From an uncultured Flavobacterium sp. (GTDB lineage: Bacteria > Bacteroidota > Bacteroidia > Flavobacteriales > Flavobacteriaceae): 64,000 nt of DNA. The stretch spans positions 1,364,001 to 1,428,000 of the forward strand of contig NZ_OX638201.1 in NCBI RefSeq assembly GCF_951805225.1, read 5' to 3'. Position numbers and translations under genes: made by a program. Below, piece by piece: positions 25,534 through 34,706 of this stretch. The notes under the pieces are model-generated. The model saw only the letters and a program-made list of their open reading frames with translations, did not search any database and was not told the DNA's origin. Positions within the stretch are counted from its first letter, which is position 1, and each line of letters starts with the position of its first letter.

Positions 25534-26505
25534 ATGAAAGCAGCAGTAGTTTATACAAAAGGCGAAATGCCAAAATATGCAGATTTTGCAGAACCGATTC
25601 CGCAAAACGAAAACCAGGTTTTACTTTCAGTTAAAGCCGTAGCGATTACAAATCTCGATAAAGGAAAAGCCAGCGGTAAACATTATTCTTCAGAAAATCA
25701 CAATCAAAATGGTTTTGTAATTGGAAGTGATGGCGTTGGTTTACTCGAAAACGGAACAAGAGTTTATGCTCGCGGAATTAGCGGTACAATTGCCGAAAAA
25801 GCGATTATCGATAAAAACATTTTAGTACCATTACCTGACGGAATTAGCGATACAATTGCGGCTTCATTGCCAAATGCGGTTGCAGGATCTGCAATGGCGT
25901 TAAAATTTAGAGCCGGAATAAAAGAAGGCGAAACGGTTTTGATTAATGGCGCGACAGGTTTTACAGGACAAATGGCGATTCAGCTTGCTAAACATTATGG
26001 CGCAAAGAAAATAATCGTAACCGGAAGAAACGAAAAAACACTTCAAAGTCTTCTGGATTTAGGCGCTGACGAGATTATTTCGCTTAAGCAAAATGACGAA
26101 GCATTTATCGCACAACTTAAAGAAATTCATTCCGCTACTCCAATCGATATTATTCTGGATTATTTGTGGGGACATCCTGCAGAACTGATTCTTAATGCTT
26201 TAAAAGGAAATGGTTCTTTCACAAACAAAGTGAGATACGTAAATATTGGCGGAATGGCAGGCGATTCTATTCAATTATCAGCTGGTATTTTAAGAAGCGT
26301 AGATTTGCAATTATCTGGTTCCGGTTTAGGAAGTTGGTCTAAAGCTGAAGTGAAATTATTATTCTCAGAAATACTTCCGGAAATGTTTCTTTTGGCAGCT
26401 GAAAACAAACTAAAGGTTAATATTCAGGAAGTTAAAATAGCTGATATCGAAGAAATGTGGGCAAAAGAAGCTCTTGATGGTCAACGATTGGTGGTTATTA
26501 TATAA
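25534..26505 (+). CDS. Zinc-less medium-chain quinone oxidoreductase-like dehydrogenase
   Basis: The 323-residue protein is an MDR-superfamily NADPH-dependent reductase. The GroES-like N-terminal part (KAAVVYTKGEMPKYADFAEPIPQNENQVLLSV) is followed by the cofactor-binding motif ETVLINGATGFTGQMAIQLAKHYGAKKIIVTGR near residue 135. The structural and catalytic zinc cysteines of alcohol dehydrogenases are absent. Quinones or enones are the likely substrates. It is monocistronic and bounded by dispersed repeats on both sides. Confidence 0.87.
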   Translation: MKAAVVYTKGEMPKYADFAEPIPQNENQVLLSVKAVAITNLDKGKASGKHYSSENHNQNGFVIGSDGVGLLENGTRVYARGISGTIAEKAIIDKNILVPLPDGISDTIAASLPNAVAGSAMALKFRAGIKEGETVLINGATGFTGQMAIQLAKHYGAKKIIVTGRNEKTLQSLLDLGADEIISLKQNDEAFIAQLKEIHSATPIDIILDYLWGHPAELILNALKGNGSFTNKVRYVNIGGMAGDSIQLSAGILRSVDLQLSGSGLGSWSKAEVKLLFSEILPEMFLLAAENKLKVNIQEVKIADIEEMWAKEALDGQRLVVII

Positions 26506-26523
26506 TTATCCTATTTGCTAACC

Positions 26524-26700
26524 GTTTAAACCCGACAGGTTTTTAAAACCTGTCGGATTTGCCAATCTTTGTTGAGTTTCTTGTTTTGTAGAGAATAATC
26601 TGTGTGGTTTATCTTTGTCAAAGTTTAAAAACTTTGACAAAGATTTACGAGTATTAGAATCAGCCCAATCTTTGTGATTTCTCCTCCGTCGAAATGACAA
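26524..26700. repeat. Composite repeat copy 1: CCCGACAGG hairpin plus TTTCGAC arm
   Basis: A near-perfect hairpin (arms AACCCGACAGGTTTT / AAAACCTGTCGGATT, about 26528-26560) is followed by CCAATCTTTGTTGAGTTTC, then a second palindrome (CTTTGTCAAAGTTT / AAACTTTGACAAAG) and finally a TTTCTCCTCCGTCGAAATGACAA arm at 26671-26700. The same order of parts recurs at 30549-30651. Confidence 0.8.
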
Positions 26701-26712
26701 GATTGTGGTTAA

Positions 26713-27504
26713 TTACTTCTGTTCCATTAGTTTTTTTGGTGCAAAACCAAATAACTTTTTAAAAGCAAACGAAAAATGAGACAAATCTTCAAAGCCTAAA
26801 TCAAGATAAATATCGGAAGGTTTTTTGTCTTTTTTCTCAATTAGAAAATAAGCTTCTTCCAATCGTTTTTGTGTTAACCAATGACTTGGTGTTGTATTGA
26901 ATATTTTGACAAAATCCCTTTTAAAAGAAGATAGACTTCTGCCAGTTAAATACGCAAAACGTTCTAAACTCACGTTGAATTTGTAATTGTGAAGCATGAA
27001 TTTCTCTAGATTAATTTTCTCAGGAACAGTAAAATCAAAGAAAATTGTAGCTAATTCTGGTTTTAGCTTTAGCAGAATAAAAACTAATTCTTCTCTCTTT
27101 ATATCCGAAAATGTATCGTCTATATCGCCCGTTTGATTATAATAAGGCGACAAGGACTGAATGAAATTTGGAATTAAATCATTCTTTTCGAATGTTATAA
27201 AAGCTTCTGTTGGTTTAGAATTTGAAACCTGTATTTGATGTCTGTCTTTGATCTTTTTTAGAAATTGTTCATCGAGAACTACAACTACTTTTTCGAATTC
27301 TTCATTCTCTTTTTCTTTGTTATATCTGGCGAGATAGTTTTTGCGCACAATACAATAATCTCCTGATTTTAAGGTGTAATTTTTATTGCCGTCGTAACCA
27401 TGAACAGTACCTTTTGCGAGATACAAAAAGAAATGTTCAGCGATGAATTGCTCTGGCGAAATCTCAGGCCCGATATAACATGATTTTATTTCTGTAATTT
27501 TCAT
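26713..27504 (-). CDS. AraC-family transcriptional regulator
   Basis: The 263-residue protein has an N-terminal cupin-like sensing part (ISPEQFIAEHFFLYLAKGTVHGYDGNKNYTLKSGDYCIV) and a C-terminal AraC double helix-turn-helix (FNVSLERFAYLTGRSLSSFKRDFVKIF ... LGFEDLSHFSFAFKKLFGFAP). It is the last gene of a four-gene minus-strand run with an MBL-fold hydrolase and two SDR-type proteins, and starts 14 bases after the hydrolase stop. It may control that cluster; the ligand is unknown. Confidence 0.9.
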   Translation of the reverse strand: MKITEIKSCYIGPEISPEQFIAEHFFLYLAKGTVHGYDGNKNYTLKSGDYCIVRKNYLARYNKEKENEEFEKVVVVLDEQFLKKIKDRHQIQVSNSKPTEAFITFEKNDLIPNFIQSLSPYYNQTGDIDDTFSDIKREELVFILLKLKPELATIFFDFTVPEKINLEKFMLHNYKFNVSLERFAYLTGRSLSSFKRDFVKIFNTTPSHWLTQKRLEEAYFLIEKKDKKPSDIYLDLGFEDLSHFSFAFKKLFGFAPKKLMEQK

Positions 27505-27517
27505 TATTCACAAAAAA

Positions 27518-28585
27518 TTAATTGACATTTTCCCACCAACGCTTAAATTGCTGCTGATTATTGTTCAGATCTACTTCCTGACCAATCATTGGCGTCACTA
27601 ATCGATAAGGTTTATTTAGAGACAATTGTGTAATTTTTTTCAAAGGTTCGTCCCAAGCATGTTTTCCTAAAGTAAATTTTGAATTATGCACCGGAATCAT
27701 GTTTTTTGCACCTAAATCTAGGGCTGCTTGCGCAACTTCTTCGGGCAAATTATGAACAGATTGCCACGCTTTGTCGTATTGACCACATTCTAAAATCGCC
27801 CAATCAATTGGTCCAAATTTCTCACCAATTTTTTTAAATCGGTCATCAAAACCTCCGTCTCCGCTAATGTAAATTTTTAAGCTTGGAGTTTGAATCAAAT
27901 AAGACATCCACAAGGTTTTACCACGCACAAATCCCCTACCCGATTCATGATGTGATGATTCTGTAAAAATAGTAAAGTTATGATCTAATTCGATTTTTTG
28001 ATTCCAATCTTTCTCGATTATTTGCTTTGGTTTATAACCCCAACGTTCAAAATGTGCTCCTACTCCAAGTCCGCAAACAACATGTTTTACTTTGTCTTTT
28101 AAGCCAATAATAGTTTCATAATCTAAATGATCGTAATGATCGTGAGAAATGAATAAATAATCAATTTCAGGCAAATCGGCAACAGTATAAATATCGCTTC
28201 CTTTATAGGCGCGAACTCCCCAAGGTAATGGCGATGCTTTACCGCTAAAAACAGGATCAATCAGGATTTTTTTGCCTTCAAGCTGCATGAAAACCGACGA
28301 ATGTCCAAACCAAACCAGTGCATTTGAATCAAGCGGAATATTTTTCAAATCTGTTTTTATAGATGGCAAAGAATCTTTCGGTTCTCTTCTTGGATATTCT
28401 TTAAAAACGACATTGTATAATTCGCCTAACATTGTATATCCCTCTGATAATGTTGGTCTTTCGACTAAATTATTGAATCTGTCATTTTTAAAATGAGCCG
28501 ATTTTTCGATTTCAACAAGTCGTTTTCCGGATGGATTTTCGCCAAATTGTGGTAGCTGCAAGTACAAAAAATGTAATAGTTGCAA
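27518..28585 (-). CDS. MBL-fold metal-dependent hydrolase (UlaG/NAPE-PLD-like), 5' end displaced
   Basis: The open frame encodes the metallo-beta-lactamase-fold domain with the zinc motif FISHDHYDHLDYE and downstream metal ligands in SSHHESGRG, SGDGGFD and MIPVHNSKF. This form resembles the NAPE-PLD/UlaG group; substrates range from phosphodiesters to lactones. The only start in this frame is a TTG at 28585, giving MQLLHFLYLQLPQFGE. Relatives carry a longer N-terminal membrane anchor before the LPQFG motif, and exactly such a segment is present upstream in another frame (see 28557-28649), so the gene appears frameshifted in this sequence. Confidence 0.85.
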   Translation of the reverse strand: MQLLHFLYLQLPQFGENPSGKRLVEIEKSAHFKNDRFNNLVERPTLSEGYTMLGELYNVVFKEYPRREPKDSLPSIKTDLKNIPLDSNALVWFGHSSVFMQLEGKKILIDPVFSGKASPLPWGVRAYKGSDIYTVADLPEIDYLFISHDHYDHLDYETIIGLKDKVKHVVCGLGVGAHFERWGYKPKQIIEKDWNQKIELDHNFTIFTESSHHESGRGFVRGKTLWMSYLIQTPSLKIYISGDGGFDDRFKKIGEKFGPIDWAILECGQYDKAWQSVHNLPEEVAQAALDLGAKNMIPVHNSKFTLGKHAWDEPLKKITQLSLNKPYRLVTPMIGQEVDLNNNQQQFKRWWENVN

Positions 28586-28649
28586 GCAGAAATATAATAA
28601 TAAAAAAAGTGATCATAATTTTCTTGAATCTTTGTATGGATTTTTTCAT
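28557..28649 (-). other. Displaced N-terminal anchor of the MBL hydrolase (frameshift)
   Basis: From an ATG at 28649 the minus strand encodes MKKSIQRFKKIMITFFIIIF and then LLATITFFVLA, a basic start followed by a hydrophobic helix, in the frame that does not continue into the hydrolase. Loss of one base in either the seven-base or the six-base T run (minus strand) would fuse it to LPQFGENPSG of the hydrolase. The ATG lies just downstream of the upstream gene stop, which fits a real start. Confidence 0.65.
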
Positions 28650-28655
28650 TTAGAG

Positions 28656-29300
28656 TTATTTTGCAGCGATTTTTATATCATCGATTTCGAGTATATTTTT
28701 CGAATATCCACGAATTACGCAGTTTATCATTGCTTGTCCTACTTGTTTTAAGGTTAATGATTTTGTGGGAAGTAAAATCGGAAACAAGAAAATCAGCGGT
28801 TTAAAAAAGGCCTTTACATTTTTTTGTCCTTTGAATGGTTTCATAAAACCCGGTCTAAAATTGTATGCTTTTTTAAAAGGCAATTTCAATAAATCATTTT
28901 CAGTTTTTCCTTTAACTCTCGCCCACATTACTCGACCTTTTTCGGAGCTATCTGTATGACTTCCTGAAACGTAAGTAAAAACCATATTTGGGTTTAAAGA
29001 AGCCAGTTTACTCGCAAAACTTATTGTTGTATCATAAGTTATTTGTGTGAATTTTGCTTCGTCCATACCAACAGAACTTATTCCTGCACAATAAAAACAA
29101 GCGTCATAACCTGTAAGCTGAGCTTCAAAAGCATTTAAATCCATGAAATTTGGAACAATTAACTCTGTTGATTTTAGGTGTTTTACAGGCGATGGTTTTC
29201 TGTTTACCATTAAAACCTTTTTTACTGTGTCGTTTTCAAGGCATTCAAACAAAACGCCTTCACCAACCATTCCTGTTGCACCAGTTATAATAACTTTCAT
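28656..29300 (-). CDS. NAD(P)H-binding Rossmann-fold protein (atypical SDR)
   Basis: The 214-residue protein begins MKVIITGATGMVGEGVLFEC with the GxxGxxG nucleotide motif of atypical short-chain dehydrogenases, and contains FTYVSGSHTDSSEKGRVMWARVKGKTEND, where the YxxxK motif is replaced by MWARVKGK. It resembles the HTATIP2/YbjT-like group of oxidoreductases. The C-terminal third is hydrophobic (KPLIFLFPILLPTKSL). It starts 11 bases after the stop of the longer SDR gene, so it belongs to the same operon. Confidence 0.86.
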   Translation of the reverse strand: MKVIITGATGMVGEGVLFECLENDTVKKVLMVNRKPSPVKHLKSTELIVPNFMDLNAFEAQLTGYDACFYCAGISSVGMDEAKFTQITYDTTISFASKLASLNPNMVFTYVSGSHTDSSEKGRVMWARVKGKTENDLLKLPFKKAYNFRPGFMKPFKGQKNVKAFFKPLIFLFPILLPTKSLTLKQVGQAMINCVIRGYSKNILEIDDIKIAAK

Positions 29301-29311
29301 ATCTTTTTAAA

Positions 29312-30358
29312 TTAAATTTTTACTCCTCCAAATTGAAATAAACTTTCGGCAGAAGCCAATAATGCTTCCTCGCTCGTTCTGGGTTTCCAGTCCAAAGTTG
29401 TTTTAGCTTTCAGATTACTTGCATTTTTTATTCTGTTCAATTGTGGCACAATATTTTTGGCTTTATTATTAAATAAAGCAATAATACGAACCGCCCAATT
29501 GGGTAAAATTGTTGTTGAAACTTTGCTGGCTTTATTTCCTAATTTATTCTTTAAAAGATGAGCGATTTCAGGCAATGAGATTATTTCTCCTGAAAATGCC
29601 AGAAAACGTTCTCCGTTTGCAGCGGGATTTATCATAGCGCGCAAATGCAAATCGGCAACATCACGAACGTCTACAATCCCAAAAGAAATTTTAGGAATCG
29701 CTTTCATTGATCCGTCTAGCATTTGTTTTAAAACTTCAAAACCACTCGAGATATCCGGTCCTAAAGATGGTCCAAAAATCCCCATTGGATTAATTACAGA
29801 AAGTTCTAATCCTTTTCCTTCGTTTGCGATATAATTCCAGGCTGCTTTTTCGGCAAGAGTTTTTGATTTTAAATACGCCGAAAGTGTTTTGTCAGTTGGG
29901 TCTGTCCAGGATTCTTCGGTAATTAAAGTTTTAGGATCATTGTGGCTGTAGCCAACGGCAGCAAAAGATGAAGTCAGTACAACTCTTTTTACGCCGGCTT
30001 GTTTTGCTGCTTTCAAAACTCTTAAAGTTCCTTCGACAGCGGGTAAAATCACATCGTTTTCGTCTTTTGGAACTTCCAGCGAGATTGGTGTTGCAACGTG
30101 CAAAACATAATCACAATCTTTTACGGCTTCGCTCCAATTATCGTCTTTTGAAAGGTTTGTTTCTATAAAAGACAAATTTTCGAAGGAAGAAATTCCGCCA
30201 AATCGCAACATATTCTTCACTTCTTCTTGTCTGTTCATAGAACGAAGTGTTGTTTTTACTGTATAGCCTTGTTCGAGCAATTGCAAAATACAATGTATGC
30301 CCACGAAACCGGAGCCGCCTGTAACCAGAACTATTTTATCTTTATTTGAATTTGTCAT
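29312..30358 (-). CDS. NAD-dependent epimerase/aldehyde reductase-like SDR
   Basis: The 348-residue product (from MTNSNKDKIVLVTGGSGFVG) is an extended SDR of the dihydroflavonol 4-reductase-like type. The cofactor motif is TGGSGFVGIHCILQLLEQG, the catalytic Ser lies in VVLTSSFAAVGYS, and the YxxxK is in LSAYLKSKTLAEKAAW. An upstream in-frame ATG at 30406 would add 16 residues before the nucleotide motif and is less likely. It is the first gene of the four-gene run that ends with the AraC regulator. Confidence 0.88.
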   Translation of the reverse strand: MTNSNKDKIVLVTGGSGFVGIHCILQLLEQGYTVKTTLRSMNRQEEVKNMLRFGGISSFENLSFIETNLSKDDNWSEAVKDCDYVLHVATPISLEVPKDENDVILPAVEGTLRVLKAAKQAGVKRVVLTSSFAAVGYSHNDPKTLITEESWTDPTDKTLSAYLKSKTLAEKAAWNYIANEGKGLELSVINPMGIFGPSLGPDISSGFEVLKQMLDGSMKAIPKISFGIVDVRDVADLHLRAMINPAANGERFLAFSGEIISLPEIAHLLKNKLGNKASKVSTTILPNWAVRIIALFNNKAKNIVPQLNRIKNASNLKAKTTLDWKPRTSEEALLASAESLFQFGGVKI

Positions 30359-30548
30359 TTTAATACGAATTAATAATGCAAATTTCATTATAAAATCAAT
30401 TGTCAACTTTGTTTAAAAGTCCAAACTTAGTTTGTTTAAAAGTTCAAAAAAGAATGTCTAATAATTCAATTATATAATTTGTATTTCGACCGAAGGAATT
30501 TAAGCAACAGCGAACAAACGAAGTAAATCATACGCGAATTTGCGCACT

Positions 30549-30651
30549 GTTTAAACCCGACAGGTTTTTAAAACCTGTCGGGTTTGCTAATACAGTATTC
30601 CAATCTTTGTCGAGTTTCATGTGTGATTTCTCCTTTCGTCGAAATGACAAA
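30549..30651. repeat. Composite repeat copy 2: CCCGACAGG hairpin plus TTTCGTCGAAATG arm
   Basis: The hairpin at 30549-30587 matches 26524-26562 at nearly all of 39 bases. It is followed by the shared words CCAATCTTTGTCGAGTTTC and the TGTGTGATTTCTCC...GTCGAAATGACAA arm at 30620-30651. Orientation is the same as in copy 1, so the two copies are direct repeats bracketing the four-gene cluster. Confidence 0.85.
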
Positions 30652-30681
30652 CTAAACGAAAAGATTCTTATGAAAATGATT

Positions 30682-30760
30682 GCCCTAGCCCCGATAGAAG
30701 TGAAAATCCTTTTGTGGCGGGGTTCGCCATAAAAGATTGAAATGGATAGCGGGATTAGCT
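30682..30760. ncRNA. Structured intergenic element with CCCTAGCCCCGATAG start
   Basis: This 79-base element folds into a strong hairpin: AATC(C)TTTTGTGGCG, ending at 30719, pairs with CGCCATAAAAGATT at 30725-30738 with one bulged C. A shorter outer stem (CTA and CCCG at 30685-30693 with CGGG and TAG at 30750-30758) closes it. The sequence is G+C-richer than its surroundings. I recall very similar sequences repeated between genes in many Flavobacteria, but I cannot name the family with confidence or tell the transcribed strand. Confidence 0.5.
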
Positions 30761-30761
30761 T

Positions 30762-30799
30762 CTAAAAAAAAGCCTATCAGTTTATCACTTGATAGGCTT
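30762..30799 (-). terminator. Terminator of the DUF885 gene
   Basis: AGCCTATCA and TGATAGGCT form the stem. On the minus strand it is followed by eight T residues, placed just after the stop of the DUF885 gene. Confidence 0.88.
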
Positions 30800-30805
30800 T
30801 TGAAT

Positions 30806-32548
30806 TTATTCTTTAGAAAGCATTAATTCTTTTATGTATTTTACTGGAGCACTTCCAAAACTCAGGAATTTTTCATGAAATTTTTTCAGATTGAATTTGT
30901 CTCCTTCTTGTTTTTTAAGTTCTTCTCTCAGGTTATAAATCTCAGTATATCCTGTAAAGTAAGAACATAATTGAACTTGAGATAAAGTGACACGTTTCCA
31001 TTTTCCATCAGCTTCAGCTTGTTGTTGAAAAGCTTCTTTGGTCAATAATTTCAATGCATCTTCTTTAGACATATTTTTTGTGTGAACGCTAATGTCAAGA
31101 ATCGTATTGCAAGTTGCTCTTAAATTCCATTTGTAATACATCAACCACATTTCATCAGAATTTTTATAACCACTTTCCAGCATCATTCTTTCAGCATAAA
31201 CTGCCCAACCTTCAATCATAGCGCCGTTTCCTAAGATAGATTTTATAATACTTGGCGATTGATTGCTGTAAACTAATTGTGCATAATGTCCAGGAATTGC
31301 TTCGTGAATATTAAGAATCTGAAGAATATAATTGTTGTATTCACGCAAATAACTTTCGGCATTTTCCGGAGTCCAGCCAGACATACTTCCTACATTATAA
31401 TATGTATTTGCATTTTTGTCGTAAGGTCCAGGCGAAGAAATTGAAGCGCCGGCAACTCCAGCCATATAAGCCGGTTCTTTACGCACCACAAGAGGTTTTG
31501 ACGGATCGATGTACAATAAATCTTTAGCTTTTACATAAGCCGCCAATTCAGGAATTTGTTTCTCAATCTCTGACTGAAATTTCTCTGGCGTTGTATGTTG
31601 TAATGAGATTTTGTCGATTACTTGCTGAATTAACTCCAGTTTATCAGCAGGTTTTGCTTCAGTTCCTTTGTATTTTGTCCAAAGTTTATCAGCAAGAACG
31701 AACATTTTATCATGTAAATCTTTTTTGTGATCTACTGCAATTTTAAAAATTTCATCAGAAGAATATCCTGATTGAATGTCATAGTTAAATTTCTTAGCAT
31801 ATAAAGCTGCTCCAAGTCTAAAAGAACGAGGCGTTTTATTTGGTAGATTTTTCAACCAATTTGCATAATCAGTAATTGCTTTTAGAGAAACTTGAGCTTT
31901 GGCAAGCATTTCTTTTTTCTCGGTATCAGTTAATTTACTTTTATCTAATGCCGTTTTTAATTCATCCTGAAATACAGTTGAACCGCCAAGGTTTTGAGCT
32001 ATAGCAAGTTCTGTATGTTCAATTGTTGGATTTTTAATATTCTTTTTGGCAGCTTCATAATAAGCCGGAATATTATTCATTTTTGCGTTAAAAGCGCGTA
32101 AACGAATTTCTGGAGTTTCGTAACTTCCATTTAAAATTTCGGCAAAAGCACCGCAAACATTATAACTGGAAGGATCCCACTCGCCTGCTTTTAATTCAGT
32201 AAAGCTGAAAATATCGCTTTCGAGTTGGTTTTTAATCAAATGAAAATCGGTTTTGTTATTATCCGATAATTCATCAATATTGAATTTCTTTAAAGAATCT
32301 AATTGTGCATTGACAAACTCAAGCGTTATTTTTTTCTGATTTTCATCTGGAATAGTCAAAACACTATCTAGTTTGTGATAACCAACACTTGAAGCCCAAT
32401 TTGGACTAATTTTCCATAAAGCGGTTACGTATCCATCTTTATAAGTATCAAATTTTTGATCTAAAGCTTTATCTTCATTAGACTTAGTACTTTTATTACA
32501 AGAAAAAAGTAAAGTCATTGCGAAGAAAGAAACGAATAGTTTTTTCAT
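30806..32548 (-). CDS. DUF885-family lipoprotein, putative zinc metallopeptidase
   Basis: The 580-residue protein has a lipoprotein signal (MKKLFVSFFAMTLLFSCN, Cys17 the likely lipid site), so it sits in the periplasm or outer membrane. The DUF885 domain fills the rest; ILNIHEAIPGHYAQLVYSNQ contains the HExxxGH-type zinc-binding motif, and the second metal region is GWAVYAERMMLESG. The family is regarded as carboxypeptidase-like metalloenzymes; the substrate here is not visible. It is monocistronic with a strong terminator. Confidence 0.9.
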   Translation of the reverse strand: MKKLFVSFFAMTLLFSCNKSTKSNEDKALDQKFDTYKDGYVTALWKISPNWASSVGYHKLDSVLTIPDENQKKITLEFVNAQLDSLKKFNIDELSDNNKTDFHLIKNQLESDIFSFTELKAGEWDPSSYNVCGAFAEILNGSYETPEIRLRAFNAKMNNIPAYYEAAKKNIKNPTIEHTELAIAQNLGGSTVFQDELKTALDKSKLTDTEKKEMLAKAQVSLKAITDYANWLKNLPNKTPRSFRLGAALYAKKFNYDIQSGYSSDEIFKIAVDHKKDLHDKMFVLADKLWTKYKGTEAKPADKLELIQQVIDKISLQHTTPEKFQSEIEKQIPELAAYVKAKDLLYIDPSKPLVVRKEPAYMAGVAGASISSPGPYDKNANTYYNVGSMSGWTPENAESYLREYNNYILQILNIHEAIPGHYAQLVYSNQSPSIIKSILGNGAMIEGWAVYAERMMLESGYKNSDEMWLMYYKWNLRATCNTILDISVHTKNMSKEDALKLLTKEAFQQQAEADGKWKRVTLSQVQLCSYFTGYTEIYNLREELKKQEGDKFNLKKFHEKFLSFGSAPVKYIKELMLSKE

Positions 32549-32616
32549 AAATTAATTTTTTAATTGTTTAAAGATAAAAAAAATGTTGTTTATGCAAAAC
32601 TATTTACTATTTCCGT

Positions 32617-34593
32617 CTAATATTTTAATAAATCTAATAAAACATTCTCAAAACGATCTTTTGGTAAAAACTGATCTTCCAGCGCTTTAGTAAACGGAAT
32701 TGGCGAATCTAAACTTGCAACTCTTTTTACCGGAGCGTCAAGATATTCGAAACATTCTTCCATAATTAATGCCGAAATATCACTTGCAATTCCGCCAAAC
32801 AAAGTATCTTCTTGATAAATAATGACCTTTCCTGTTTTTTTGACCGAAGCAAAAATAGTTTCAGTATCTAAAGGTTGTAAAGTTCTTAAATCGATTAAAT
32901 CTGCTTCAATTTCAGGATATTTTGCTAATGTTTCTAATGCCCAATGTACCGGAGCACCAAAAGCAATTATGGTTATAGCATTTCCTTCTTTTAATAAAGC
33001 CGCTTTTCCTAACGGAATTGTGTAATAATCTGTTGGAACGTCTTGATAAACGCTTCTGTATAATTGTTTATGTTCGAAAAATAAAACGGGATTTGGATCA
33101 TTTATCGAAGTATTTAGTAACCCTTTTGCATCATATGGAAACGCTGGATATACCACTTTTAAACCCGGAGTTTTGGTAAACCAGGCTTCATTTGTCTGTG
33201 AATGAAATGGTCCTGCCTGAGTTCCGCCGCCGCAAGGCATTCGAACGACAACATCGGCTTTTTCGCCCCAGCGATAATGTGATTTTGCTAATAAATTCAC
33301 AATTGGATTAAATCCTGTAGAAACAAAATCGGCAAACTGCATTTCTACAATTGCTTTATATCCGTTAATAGATAAGCCCATTCCGGCAGATATTACAGCG
33401 CTTTCGCAAATTGGAGTATTGCGCACGCGCTCTTTTCCAAACGTTTCAACAAAACCTTCTGTAATTTTGAAAGCGCCGCCATATTCGGCAATATCCTGAC
33501 CCATAATAATCAGGTTTTGGTGGCGTTGCATTGATTGGTCTAAACTGTTTCTGATAGCGTCTATAAACCGAATATTTTTAGATTCTGATTCTGTATTAAC
33601 TTCTTTATATTGAAAAGGTTTATATACATCGTTTAATTCTTCACTATAAGTTGGAATAATTTCAGGTTCGGCATTTGCAATAGCCCAATTTTCTTCGATT
33701 TCATGTTTAATTTCTTCATGCAAAGCTGCGTCGTATTCTTCGGTTAAAATGCCTTCTTCCAGAAGAAACATTCTGTAATTATCGACAGGATCTTGCGTTG
33801 CCCACTTTTTCATTAATTCATCCGGAACATATTTTGTGCCACTCGCCTCTTCATGCCCACGCATTCTAAAGGTTTTAAATTCCAATAAAACCGGATGCGG
33901 ATCTTTTTGCATGTGCTCTTTTAACCGTATTATTTTGTTGTAGACTTCCAAGATATTATTTCCATCAATAATATAGCTTTCGATTCCGTAACCAATACCT
34001 TTATCGGCAAGATTCTCGCAGAAATATTGTTCGTTTGTTGGAGTCGAAAGTCCGTAACCATTATTTTCGATGATAAACATTACAGGCAATTTCCAAACGG
34101 CAGCAATATTTAATGCTTCATGAAAATCTCCTTCGCTTGTAGCGCCTTCGCCAGTAAAAACAGCTGTAACTTTTTTATTATTCTGAAGTTTATCGGCAAG
34201 AGCGATTCCGTCTGCGATCCCTAATTGCGGGCCTAAATGCGAAATCATTCCGATAATATTGTATTCCTGAGTTCCAAAATGAAAACTGCGATCTCTACCT
34301 TTTGTAAAACCATTTGCTTTTCCTTGCCATTGCGAGAATAATCGATGCAACGGAATGTTTCTGGTTGTAAAAACACCTAAGTTTCGGTGCATTGGCAAAA
34401 CATATTCATTGTCTTCTAATGCAGCGGTAACTCCTACAGCAACTGCCTCCTGCCCGATTCCGGAAAACCATTTTGAGACTTTTCCCTGCCGAATCAGAAT
34501 CAGCATTTTGTCTTCGATTAAACGAGGTTTTAGAATTTTTTTATATAAGTCTAGTAATTGAGTATCAGAAAGGTTCTGTTTGTAGAAAATCAT
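32617..34593 (-). CDS. Branched-chain/2-oxoacid dehydrogenase E1, fused alpha and beta subunits
   Basis: The 658-residue protein joins an E1-alpha domain (about 1-325; thiamine-diphosphate motif GEGATSEGDFHEALN) to an E1-beta transketolase-type domain (about 335-658; GQDIAEYGGAFKITEGFVETFG). In complexes of this type E1 decarboxylates a 2-oxoacid and passes the acyl group to lipoyl-E2. The fused form is common in Bacteroidota and is usually assigned to 2-oxoisovalerate or related substrates, which would connect to the branched-chain pathway at the start of the window. No E2 or E3 gene is adjacent. Confidence 0.9.
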   Translation of the reverse strand: MIFYKQNLSDTQLLDLYKKILKPRLIEDKMLILIRQGKVSKWFSGIGQEAVAVGVTAALEDNEYVLPMHRNLGVFTTRNIPLHRLFSQWQGKANGFTKGRDRSFHFGTQEYNIIGMISHLGPQLGIADGIALADKLQNNKKVTAVFTGEGATSEGDFHEALNIAAVWKLPVMFIIENNGYGLSTPTNEQYFCENLADKGIGYGIESYIIDGNNILEVYNKIIRLKEHMQKDPHPVLLEFKTFRMRGHEEASGTKYVPDELMKKWATQDPVDNYRMFLLEEGILTEEYDAALHEEIKHEIEENWAIANAEPEIIPTYSEELNDVYKPFQYKEVNTESESKNIRFIDAIRNSLDQSMQRHQNLIIMGQDIAEYGGAFKITEGFVETFGKERVRNTPICESAVISAGMGLSINGYKAIVEMQFADFVSTGFNPIVNLLAKSHYRWGEKADVVVRMPCGGGTQAGPFHSQTNEAWFTKTPGLKVVYPAFPYDAKGLLNTSINDPNPVLFFEHKQLYRSVYQDVPTDYYTIPLGKAALLKEGNAITIIAFGAPVHWALETLAKYPEIEADLIDLRTLQPLDTETIFASVKKTGKVIIYQEDTLFGGIASDISALIMEECFEYLDAPVKRVASLDSPIPFTKALEDQFLPKDRFENVLLDLLKY

Positions 34594-34706
34594 TTGATCC
34601 GCTGTTTAAGTATTTCAAATATAGAAAATTATAACACTTTTATTTCTTTTTGTTAGATATTTTTAATTTTATTCTAACTTTTAAAATTCAAATATAAAAT
34701 ATTCTC

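Noticed and set aside
26518..26700. 60-residue ORF on the minus strand
   Set aside because: It is made entirely of the dispersed hairpin repeats between two genes, so the frame is incidental.
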